Assembly: GCA_014802445.1 (NCBI GenBank)
Contig: JAAVCF010000010.1
Coordinates: forward strand, 1-64,000
Origin: Bacteroides sp.
GTDB lineage: Bacteria; Bacteroidota; Bacteroidia; Bacteroidales; Muribaculaceae
Direction of reading: 5' to 3'
DNA: 64,000 nt
The stretch's first letter is position 1, and each line of letters begins with the position of its first letter. Under the pieces are notes generated by a model, which saw nothing but the letters and a program-made list of their open reading frames with translations, was not told the origin of the DNA and made no database searches. Positions 48,228-56,794 of this stretch are shown piece after piece. The position numbers and the translations under genes were made by a program.

Positions 48228-49754
48228 TTATTTCGGATTTTCAGCTTGGGCCGATGCGTTTGCCTTGCGGGGACCCATGCCGGGGCGGGCGTCGAGCAGG
48301 CAGGCGCCCAGGGCCAGGGCAACGTAGGGCAGACTGTCGTCCTGCGTCAATCCGCCGAAACCGCCAATACCCATGATTGAGGCCATCATGATGGTCGACA
48401 GATAGAACCCGGCATGACCGGTGCGGCGCCTGATGATGAAGTAGAGATAAACGTAGAAGAATGTCTGCACAATCAGGCCGATGATGCCGGTGTGGAGGAT
48501 GGTGTTGAATTGCGTCACTTCCACATAGGCGGCGTTCTCGTCGGCAAGAGAGATGTCGCTATAGAGGTCGTTATGAATCTGATAGCGGGGCAGGGTGGTC
48601 TTGGTGGGGTGGATGAAGCCGAAGCCTTGAAGCAGACAGTTCTGCTCGGCCAGCGCCTCGAATTTCGGGATAATCTGCGCCATTCGTGTGGAGCCGAATT
48701 CAGACAGTTCCTCGGAGTCCTGACTCTCGTTGAGGGCCGCAAACTGCTGCACGGTGGATTCTATTCGCATGTAGCCGCCGGTGGAGCTGTCGACAAAGTA
48801 GAGGATGGTGATGCCCACGGTGGCTAGGGCAAAGTATTTGGCAAACTGCTTGAAGCGGCCCTGGAAGGTGACGTAGGTGAGAACGAAAGCGGCAATGACG
48901 GTCATGGTGCGCATGGCCGCAAAGGCACCCACAATCAGGGCCCACTGCCACCAGCGGAGCTTGTAGTGTCGCGCCAGCGGATAGGCGGCGAGGATAATAA
49001 TGTAGATGCCGCTTGGATATTTGCGGGGGAATTTCATCACCGTCGGAGCCCAGTGGAGGTCCCAGAAGGTGGAGGGGGTTTCATATTGCGAGAAGGTGCC
49101 GGGGAGCAGAATCCATCCTTTGAAGATGAAGCCGTCAAGCACATAGAAGGCGCTGATGATGAGCGTGTAGACCAGTACTTTGCGATAGAGCTCGTTGATG
49201 TCGAAGCGGCGGTTGGCATACACCCACAGGGGCAGGATGAACACCAGAATCGACATATAGCGGCGCATGGTCAGAATCTGGATGGAGAATGTCTCGTCAC
49301 TGAACGTCGACATGACCAGCAGGAAAATCACATAGCCGAAAGTGGCTATGGTCACCTTCTTGACCATCACGTTTTTGCGATAAACAAGCATGCCTATACA
49401 CGACAGTGCCAGCAGGGGGTCAATGAAGTTCAGGGGGAGCACATCGCGCGATATGAAGCCGGGGCTGGTCACCAGGATGGTGAGCATGACCAGAAAGTCA
49501 GTGCGGTCATTCACAAAGCGGTTAAGCAGGATGAACACCGTGAACAGCAGTGCCGGATAGAGCGACAGGCCTGTGAGGGAGAGCGACAGCAGGAAGCCGA
49601 TGGCCCACATCCATGTTGACCGCGGCGCAGTGAGCCTCACCTTGGCTTCCTTGGGGGTGCCTGAGGAGGCTCCCGTGGATGAGGCGGGCAGGGCGGCGGT
49701 GGCTGATGATGTGGCGTTGTCGGTCATTCGGATAGTTAGTGGTGGGTGAGTCAT
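48228..49754 (-). CDS. Polytopic membrane protein, O-antigen ligase/polymerase-like
   Basis: Many TM helices; between the Wzx-like gene and the end of the EPS operon. Confidence 0.7.
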   Translation of the reverse strand: MTHPPLTIRMTDNATSSATAALPASSTGASSGTPKEAKVRLTAPRSTWMWAIGFLLSLSLTGLSLYPALLFTVFILLNRFVNDRTDFLVMLTILVTSPGFISRDVLPLNFIDPLLALSCIGMLVYRKNVMVKKVTIATFGYVIFLLVMSTFSDETFSIQILTMRRYMSILVFILPLWVYANRRFDINELYRKVLVYTLIISAFYVLDGFIFKGWILLPGTFSQYETPSTFWDLHWAPTVMKFPRKYPSGIYIIILAAYPLARHYKLRWWQWALIVGAFAAMRTMTVIAAFVLTYVTFQGRFKQFAKYFALATVGITILYFVDSSTGGYMRIESTVQQFAALNESQDSEELSEFGSTRMAQIIPKFEALAEQNCLLQGFGFIHPTKTTLPRYQIHNDLYSDISLADENAAYVEVTQFNTILHTGIIGLIVQTFFYVYLYFIIRRRTGHAGFYLSTIMMASIMGIGGFGGLTQDDSLPYVALALGACLLDARPGMGPRKANASAQAENPK

Positions 49755-51184
49755 TTACCGGTAAAGCGGCTTATCACGGCCTTGCGGCAGCGGAGATACA
49801 GGGGGGTGGGGAAGAGCTCCCAGAGCACCAGGGCCGCCACGGTGAAGCAGCTCAGGGTGAGCACACAGTTGGCAAAGGCCGGGATGACCTCGTCCCAGAG
49901 GATATAGCCGCCGGCGGTGATGGCGAAGGCAATCACCGGCACGATGAGCCCTTTGAGCGATATGCGCAGCATGTCAATGAAGCGTATCTGCTCTATGCGG
50001 CAGTAAGTGGCGGCATAGAGGGTGAGCACGGCTGCCACACCGGCCACCTGCGTCCAGGCAATCCACAGCATGCCGTTGCGATAGAACAGGGCCAGCAGCG
50101 AGAGCTGAATCACAATCTCAAGCACTGTCAGCCAGAGGATGCGGCGTGCCATGCCGAAGGATTTCATCACGGCCTGGAAGTAATACTTCAGCGCCGACCC
50201 GATGCCGAAGAAGAGCAGGATGCGAAACACGGGCACCGCGCCGTCCCACTTGGCACCGAACAGGAGGTTGAACCCCGGGCCGGCAAGGAGCGTCAGCAGC
50301 AGGCCGGCGGTGACGGTGATGGTGGTCATCCAGCCGAGCATCTGGGTGGAGAGCGTGTGGCGCTTGTCGCGGCTGCTCTCGTTGGAGATGATGGCGAAGA
50401 AAGATGAGTTGATGATGGTGTCAATCATTGAGTAAGGCACCTCCTCCATCTTCTGGGCCTGCGAGAAGATACCTGACTCCGAGGGGCTGAAGCGGCCCAG
50501 CACGGAGGTGTTGATATTGCGGCTCACCTGGTTGATGATATAGGCCATCATAAGGTTGATGCCGAAGCCGAACATCTCGCGGAACGACTCGCGGTAAAAT
50601 CCCAGGCGCGGAATCCACCGGGTGGCAATGACATAGTAGATAAACTGAAACACCGACAGGAAAATCCGGCATGACACCAGGCCCCAGTAGGTGTAGCCCT
50701 TATAGGCCAGGATAATGCCAAGGCCGGCGGCAGAGGCTGAAGCAGACACTCTGACAATGGCAATCTTCTTCATCTCAAGCTCCTTGCGAAGCTTCGTTTC
50801 CTGCACAAACCACATCACCTGAAACACGAAGCACACTCCTATGCAGCGCATTATGTTCACCAGTGCCGGCTGATGGAAGCAGTCGGCCACCAGGCCGGCG
50901 AAGCCAATGAAGAGGGCGCAGAAAATCAGTCCGGCACAGACGTTAAACGTAAACACGGTGGAATAATCGGCCGCCGTGGGCTTGATTTTCTTAATCAGGC
51001 CGTCGCTCATGCCGCAACTCGACAGATTGTAGGCAATGGCGATGAAAATGGCCACCATTGCCAGCAGGCCGAAGTCATCGGGGTCAAGCATTCGGGCCAG
51101 TGCTATATTGGCACCAAAGGTTATGACCGTGTTAAAAACACGGTCAATGGTACTCCATTTATAGACATTGGCTTGACTTTTCAT
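49751..51184 (-). CDS. Wzx-like polysaccharide flippase (MOP superfamily)
   Basis: NTVITFGANIALARMLDPDDFGLLAMVAIFIAIAYNLSSCGMSDGLI. Confidence 0.9.
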   Translation of the reverse strand: MKSQANVYKWSTIDRVFNTVITFGANIALARMLDPDDFGLLAMVAIFIAIAYNLSSCGMSDGLIKKIKPTAADYSTVFTFNVCAGLIFCALFIGFAGLVADCFHQPALVNIMRCIGVCFVFQVMWFVQETKLRKELEMKKIAIVRVSASASAAGLGIILAYKGYTYWGLVSCRIFLSVFQFIYYVIATRWIPRLGFYRESFREMFGFGINLMMAYIINQVSRNINTSVLGRFSPSESGIFSQAQKMEEVPYSMIDTIINSSFFAIISNESSRDKRHTLSTQMLGWMTTITVTAGLLLTLLAGPGFNLLFGAKWDGAVPVFRILLFFGIGSALKYYFQAVMKSFGMARRILWLTVLEIVIQLSLLALFYRNGMLWIAWTQVAGVAAVLTLYAATYCRIEQIRFIDMLRISLKGLIVPVIAFAITAGGYILWDEVIPAFANCVLTLSCFTVAALVLWELFPTPLYLRCRKAVISRFTGK

Positions 51185-51256
51185 TTCGTTGATTCAACGA
51201 AAGGTGTGTTGAGGGGGGAATGAGTGTGTCTGTCCGCCGGCGGCCGCCGGGGAGGA

Positions 51257-53596
51257 TTACTTTTTCTTCTTGCGGCGGTGCTTGCCGTTGCGGTCCACAT
51301 TCTCTCCGTAGCCGTAGCCGTAGCCCTTGGTGGCTGTGGTGCCGTTGATCACCAGGGCCATCTTGCGCAGGCGGTTGTCGGCGTAGAGTTCGTTGAAGAA
51401 CGCCACATCGCGGAGGGTGGTGTAGTTGGCGCGACACACGTAGACCGTGGCATCGCTCACGCGTACCAGTGAGAAGGAGTCGCTGACCATGCCCACAGGC
51501 GCCGAGTCAATAAGGATATAGTCATAGCGCTTGCGCAGCTCGGTGAAGAGCTCGTCGATGTCAGGACGCAGCAGCATCTCGGCAGGGTTGGGAGGCACGG
51601 GGCCGGCGGTGATGATGTCCATGTTCTCGGCCACGGCGTTGGGCACGATGATGTCGTCGAGCTTCACGTCGGGCGATGACAGGTACTCCGTCAGGCCATA
51701 CTTGGGTGCGATGGGAAGATACTTGGCCAGGGTGGGCTTGCGGATGTCCATGCCGATCAGAAGCACCTTGCTGCCCTGCTTGGCGAGGGTGGCGGCGAGG
51801 TTGATTGACACAAATGACTTGCCCTCGCCCGACACTGTTGAGGTCATCAGGATGACCTTCTCGCCCTCTTTGAGCGACAGTTTCAGAGTGGTGCGCAGCA
51901 GATTGAAGAGCTCGTTGAGCGACGACGTGCTGCCGGGGCGAACCACCAGAGTCTCCTTGGAGCGCGAGGTGCAGATTTCGCCCAGCACGGGCACTTTTGA
52001 AATCTTGGCAAGCTCGTCCTTGCTCTCAAACTTATTCCGGGTGATTTTTCTCAGATAGATGATGATGGGAGCCATGAACAGGCCGATGATGAAGGCCAGC
52101 ACAAGGGTCATGCCCTTGCTCATGCCCAGAGGCTCTGACATGGAGTAAGCTTCGTCAACCACTACTCCCTTGGGGATGGAGTTGGCCAGGGTCATCGAGG
52201 TTTCCTCGCGGCGCTGCAGCAGGAAGATGTAGAGCTCCTCCTTGAGGGTCTGCTGGCGCAGGATGGAGTGGTACACGCGCTCCTGATAGGGGAGGTTGCC
52301 GATGCGCGAGGTTGACTGGTTCACCTGGCTCTCGATATGGCGCGCGGCGGTCACAGAGCTCTGGCGAGCCTTTTCAAGCGAGGTGTTGAGGTTGGCGCGC
52401 ATGGCGGCCAGCTGTTCGTCAACTTTCTTCAGCGGCACACTGTTGCCCTTGGCGTTGCGGGCCAGGTCCATGCGCTGGAGAATCACATTGTTATAGGCGG
52501 TGATGGCTTCCTGGGCATCTGAGGTGATGGTGGTGGAGGGCATCAGCGAGAATTTGTTGGCGGGGTCAGCCACAAAGTCCTGGAGCATCTTGAGCACCTC
52601 GGCCTCGGCCTGAGTCTTGATGAGCTCCTGCTCAAGGGCGCTCTTCTGGTTGAGGGTGTAGGTCACGTCGGCATACATGTCCGTCATGCCCTGCTCCTTC
52701 TTGAACTTCTCGATGTCACGCTCCACGTCGTTGAGGTCGCCTGACAGCAGCTCCAGGCGCGAGTCAATGAACTCGGCTGTCTTCTGCGATTTGAGGTTAC
52801 GCTCCTCGATGCCTCGAGCGTTATAGTTGGCTATGATGCAGTTAAGGAGGTCCTTGGCATAGTCCGTTGAGGGTGAGTTGACGTTGAGGTGGATCACGTT
52901 GGCTTTCTTGTTGGCCACGTTGATGGCCACATCCTGGTCAAGCTCCTCGGCGGTAACATCGTAGCCGGTGTAGGTCACATCGGTGGTCAGCGGCTCGCCG
53001 GGATGGAAATATTTGGTCTTGTTGACATAGAACTTGCCGAAGGGGGTGTCAACGCTCACAGGCCATGTCTTGCTCTCAACGGTGGCAAGCTTATTGCCTT
53101 TCTGACGCACTATGACCTTGATATCGCCCTCTTTATTGACCTTGATGCGGAATTTGAGCACCGACATCATGGTGTCGGCCACACCGGGAGCGGTGTAGAC
53201 GTCGACGGGGAAGTCCTGATATTTGAACTGCTTGGTGAGCAGGTTGGGCTTGACCACGTGGGTCTTGTTGAGATTGAGGTCCTTGGCGGTCTGGCGCAGC
53301 ACGGAGTGCGACGACACCACAAACACCTCATCGTCAACCTGGCCTTTGCTGCCGAACACTCCGGCAAGGTTGCCGAAGTTGGCCATCAGGCCGCTTGAAC
53401 CGCTCTTCTCATCGTCCTGCGAGATGAGGATGTTGGCATGGACGGAGTAGACGGGCTGGTGGATTTTCGTGTAAAGATAAGCCAGACCCACACACACAAC
53501 TATGCAGATAACAAAAAGATACCACTTCTTGGCGTAGTCGTGCAGCAGTCCGGGAATGTCTATGATTTCGCTCTGGGTTTCGCGTTCGGTGCTCAT
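51257..53596 (-). CDS. Polysaccharide biosynthesis tyrosine autokinase (Wzc-like)
   Basis: Wzz domain; STVSGEGKSFVSINLAATLAKQGSKVLLIGMDIRKPTL; IDSAPVG; C-terminal YGYGYGENVDRNGKHRRKKKK. Confidence 0.93.
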   Translation of the reverse strand: MSTERETQSEIIDIPGLLHDYAKKWYLFVICIVVCVGLAYLYTKIHQPVYSVHANILISQDDEKSGSSGLMANFGNLAGVFGSKGQVDDEVFVVSSHSVLRQTAKDLNLNKTHVVKPNLLTKQFKYQDFPVDVYTAPGVADTMMSVLKFRIKVNKEGDIKVIVRQKGNKLATVESKTWPVSVDTPFGKFYVNKTKYFHPGEPLTTDVTYTGYDVTAEELDQDVAINVANKKANVIHLNVNSPSTDYAKDLLNCIIANYNARGIEERNLKSQKTAEFIDSRLELLSGDLNDVERDIEKFKKEQGMTDMYADVTYTLNQKSALEQELIKTQAEAEVLKMLQDFVADPANKFSLMPSTTITSDAQEAITAYNNVILQRMDLARNAKGNSVPLKKVDEQLAAMRANLNTSLEKARQSSVTAARHIESQVNQSTSRIGNLPYQERVYHSILRQQTLKEELYIFLLQRREETSMTLANSIPKGVVVDEAYSMSEPLGMSKGMTLVLAFIIGLFMAPIIIYLRKITRNKFESKDELAKISKVPVLGEICTSRSKETLVVRPGSTSSLNELFNLLRTTLKLSLKEGEKVILMTSTVSGEGKSFVSINLAATLAKQGSKVLLIGMDIRKPTLAKYLPIAPKYGLTEYLSSPDVKLDDIIVPNAVAENMDIITAGPVPPNPAEMLLRPDIDELFTELRKRYDYILIDSAPVGMVSDSFSLVRVSDATVYVCRANYTTLRDVAFFNELYADNRLRKMALVINGTTATKGYGYGYGENVDRNGKHRRKKKK

Positions 53597-53625
53597 TGCG
53601 AGTGTGTTGGTGTGAATGAATCGGG

Positions 53626-54447
53626 TTACTTGACAGCCAGCGCAATCACGAGCGATGCAATCACTGAGCAGGCGCTGATGATGGCTGAGGTCACCTGAAT
53701 TTTATAGGCGTTGTTGATGTTATAGGTGGCGTTGGAGCGGCGCACATTGTTGGGCTCCACAATCAGAAGGTCGTTCTGCTGAAGATAGAAGTAGGGGCTC
53801 TTGAACAGCTCCGAGTCATTGAGATTGAGGTGGTGATACTCCTTGACGCCGTTATTTTCACGAATCAGGAGAATGTTGTCGCGCACGGCATACTGGCTAA
53901 GGTCGCCGGCACGCGAAATGGCGTCGAGCACCGAGAAGCGCTCGCCGCTGGCGGCAACCACGCCGGGACGGTTCACTTCGCCCAGCACATTGATGTGAAA
54001 GTTGGCCAGGTTAACGGTCACAATCGGGTCGTCAACATCCTGGCTGATGCGCTCATAGAGCATGTCGGCCAGCTCGCCGGTGGTCATGCCGGCCACATGG
54101 AGCTTGCCCAGAATCGGGAAGGTGATGTCGCCCTGGGGTGAAACAAGATAGGTGCGGGGAGTGCCCGAGGGGTGATAAACTGTCAGGCCCGAGGTCGGGT
54201 CGGTGACAGGGGTGTAGGCCGTGGTGAGGTTGTAGACCATTGTGGCCGAGGGGTTAACAGAGGTCACCGAAATTGCCAGCTCGTCATCCGGAACAATGCG
54301 GAGTTCATAGGCGGTGTCGCCAAGGGTGCCCGAGGCGGTGGCCCGGATGTCGTCGAAATATGACATTGAGGTCTTTTGGGAGCTGCATGATGCAAGCATC
54401 ATCACTAACGCCGTAAGCATCATGCCAAGCCATGCGGTCTTTCTCAT
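53626..54447 (-). CDS. Polysaccharide export outer membrane lipoprotein (Wza-like)
   Basis: Lipobox LASCSS; GDITFPILGKLHVAGMTTGELADMLYERI; VNVLGEVNRPGV-type motif. Confidence 0.92.
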   Translation of the reverse strand: MRKTAWLGMMLTALVMMLASCSSQKTSMSYFDDIRATASGTLGDTAYELRIVPDDELAISVTSVNPSATMVYNLTTAYTPVTDPTSGLTVYHPSGTPRTYLVSPQGDITFPILGKLHVAGMTTGELADMLYERISQDVDDPIVTVNLANFHINVLGEVNRPGVVAASGERFSVLDAISRAGDLSQYAVRDNILLIRENNGVKEYHHLNLNDSELFKSPYFYLQQNDLLIVEPNNVRRSNATYNINNAYKIQVTSAIISACSVIASLVIALAVK

Positions 54448-54539
54448 TTTGATAAGCGGTTGCTCTTTGATTGGTTCACATTAATAATGGCCTGACCCGA
54501 CGACGCGCGCCGGGACTGACTGATAACACAACGCATCCC

Positions 54540-54563
54540 CCACCTATATTATTATATCGGTGG
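54540..54563 (-). promoter_or_regulatory. Leader hairpin in the predicted 5' UTR of the EPS operon
   Basis: Minus strand CCACCGATATAATAATATAGGTGG; -7 box TAACTTTG at 54586-54593. Confidence 0.5.
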
Positions 54564-54719
54564 CAAGGATAGTTTTTTAGCGGTGCAAAGTTAGTCATTA
54601 TTCCCCAATCCCGAAAGCACCCCCGCCGTTATTTGCATCCTGCCTCCACCAAGCCCTTGTGTCGCGATGGTTTTTTACGTAATTTTGCATCTGACAGTTA
54701 ATAATTAATGTGAAACGCC

Positions 54720-55058
54720 ATGTCAGACAACGATAAATATCAGAGCGTCATAGAGGCCATTAAGGCCAAGGCTGCCGAGATTCTCCCGAGCGGTTCAAGG
54801 GTGGCTCTCTACGGCTCTCGTGCTCGCGGAGATGCCCGCCCTGATTCTGACTGGGATATCCACATCCTCATTCCGGGCGAGGAGCGCGTGCCGTGGTCTC
54901 TGTGGGATTTATACGCATGGCCTTTTGAAAGCCTTGGTTTTGAGCTGAATGAGGTGATTACTCCGCGATTGTATTCTTTCTCGGGATGGTTAAAGCGCAG
55001 CTTCTTGCCTTTCTATAAGAATGTGGAGCGTGATTCTGTGTTAATTTACCAAGGTTGA
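54720..55058 (+). CDS. MNT-domain nucleotidyltransferase (MntA-like antitoxin family)
   Basis: ALYGSRARGDARPDSDWDIHILIP; -7 box TAATTTTG at 54680-54687. Confidence 0.85.
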   Translation: MSDNDKYQSVIEAIKAKAAEILPSGSRVALYGSRARGDARPDSDWDIHILIPGEERVPWSLWDLYAWPFESLGFELNEVITPRLYSFSGWLKRSFLPFYKNVERDSVLIYQG

Positions 55059-55065
55059 AATTATT

Positions 55066-55146
55066 ATGACGCTGAAATCAGAAGAAAGAGATGCCATCGT
55101 GACCTATCGCCTGGAGAAAGCCACCGACACTCCGAAAAACCGCTGA
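55066..55146 (+). pseudogene. Truncated HEPN-domain protein remnant
   Basis: 26 codons: MTLKSEERDAIVTYRLEKATDTPKNR*, resembling the N-terminus of MNT-linked HEPN proteins; placed 7 nt after the MNT stop. Confidence 0.7.
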
Positions 55147-55237
55147 CTCCTTCGCCTCACAATCGCTTTTGCGGGGTGGGATGGGCGCCAATCGGCGGAT
55201 TTTTGCTATTTTTGCAGTCTGATTTCACCCAATTGTG

Positions 55238-56440
55238 ATGTTTTCAATAGAATTTTCCTTTCTCGAATATTGTCTGGCAGGGGGAGCGCTGTGTTTGTCA
55301 GTGGTGCTGCTTTCGCTGTTGCTGCCGAGGCTGTTGCGTGTGCGCCGTCAGGTTATGGCCGACGGGGCGGTGATGGCTTCCGTGGCTGAGACGGCTGATG
55401 ATGCCACTCCTTATCCTCCTGTGTCAGTGATAGTCACGGCCGACGATGATGCTTGGAACCTCTCAACTCTCCTCCCTGACCTGCTGGCTCAGGATTATCC
55501 TGCGCCGATGGAGGTGATTGTGGTTGACAATGGTGAGGGCGGCCCGTCGCAGACGGTGGTGGCGCAGCTTCAGCCTGAGCACCCCAATCTCTATCTCACT
55601 TTCGCCCCTTCGCGTTCGCGCAATCTGTCGCGCAAAAAGCTCGCCGTGACTCTCGGTGTCAAGGCCGCCGGATATGAACACCTGATTCTCACCAACGGCA
55701 ACTGCCGCATCGCTTCGCCTCTGTGGCTCAGGGCAATGTGTCGCCATTTCGCCGATGGCAAGGATGTGGTGGTGGGATACAGCTATCCTGCTCCTGCCGA
55801 TGCCGACGACCCTCGCGAGAGCCGTGGCGCCGCTTTCAGCCGTGTGCGCGGTGCGCTTCAGTGGCTCGGCTCGGCCATCAAGGGCAATGTTTGGCGCGCC
55901 GACGGTAACAATCTGGGCTACACACGTTCGCTCTTCTATGCCAACCGGGGTTTCCAGAGCTCGCTCAATCTCAAGTATGGCGACGACGACATCTTCATCC
56001 GCGAGATTGCCACACCTGAAAATTCGGCCGTGGAGCTCTCGCCCGAATCGTTCGTGGAGGAGCTGGAGCAGGACCTGCCCCGCGCGCATCGTCTTGACCG
56101 TATCCACCGCGATTTCACGGCCCGACGCCTCCCCTCCGGCCCGCGCCGCTGGTGGGGCCTGATTTCCATCGTGTGGTGGTGTTATCTGCTTGTCACTGCG
56201 GCTGTTATCGTAGTGGGGCTGCCGTCGTTGGTGCCTCTCATCGCCGCGAGTGTGCTGGCGCTGATTACCGGGCTGACAGTCGACATTTTCTGGCGCCGCA
56301 CAATGGGCGCTCTGGTCTCACGCAAGCTGTGTCTCACCGTGGGATGGTTTCTGACGGTCCACCCCTTCTCAACACTGGCCTACCGCATCCGCGGACGCCG
56401 CGCGCGCTACACCAATTTCACTTGGACCACCGAAAAGTGA
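55238..56440 (+). CDS. Family 2 glycosyltransferase, membrane-anchored
   Basis: PPVSVIVTADDDAWNLSTLLPDLLAQDYPAPMEVIVVDNGEGG; TM helices at both ends; -7 box TATTTTTG at 55207-55214. Confidence 0.85.
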   Translation: MFSIEFSFLEYCLAGGALCLSVVLLSLLLPRLLRVRRQVMADGAVMASVAETADDATPYPPVSVIVTADDDAWNLSTLLPDLLAQDYPAPMEVIVVDNGEGGPSQTVVAQLQPEHPNLYLTFAPSRSRNLSRKKLAVTLGVKAAGYEHLILTNGNCRIASPLWLRAMCRHFADGKDVVVGYSYPAPADADDPRESRGAAFSRVRGALQWLGSAIKGNVWRADGNNLGYTRSLFYANRGFQSSLNLKYGDDDIFIREIATPENSAVELSPESFVEELEQDLPRAHRLDRIHRDFTARRLPSGPRRWWGLISIVWWCYLLVTAAVIVVGLPSLVPLIAASVLALITGLTVDIFWRRTMGALVSRKLCLTVGWFLTVHPFSTLAYRIRGRRARYTNFTWTTEK

Positions 56441-56789
56441 CTCCCATCGAGGCACACTGTGCTCCCTTAACCGGGGGCGCCAGCTTGGCCACGGTAACAA
56501 TCACTTCCTCAATCTCTTCCCAGCGGTTTATCAGGGCTATGATGATGGAAGTGGCGGCCGTTTCCACAAGCTGTACCTCTTCGCTCATCACGGCGCGAAT
56601 CTCGTCAACCACATCGGCATAGTTGACCGTCATGTAAATCATGTCGGTGATGCCGGCCTGTTCCGCCATGGGATAGGTCAGGGTCACGCTCACTTCAAAA
56701 TCGTTGCCTATCTGACGCTCCTGCGCGTCAACACCCACAGGGGCATGGACGCGCAGGCGGTCAATGAATATCTTTGTGTCTCTTATCAT
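56418..56789 (-). CDS. folB: Dihydroneopterin aldolase
   Basis: KIFIDRLRVHAPVGVDAQERQIGNDFEVSVTL; NYADVVDEI. Confidence 0.92.
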   Translation of the reverse strand: MIRDTKIFIDRLRVHAPVGVDAQERQIGNDFEVSVTLTYPMAEQAGITDMIYMTVNYADVVDEIRAVMSEEVQLVETAATSIIIALINRWEEIEEVIVTVAKLAPPVKGAQCASMGVTFRWSK

Positions 56790-56794
56790 TCGGT

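Noticed and set aside
53626-54720. Invertible (phase-variable) promoter for the EPS operon
   Set aside because: I found no flanking inverted repeats of the invertase type around the promoter, and no recombinase gene nearby.
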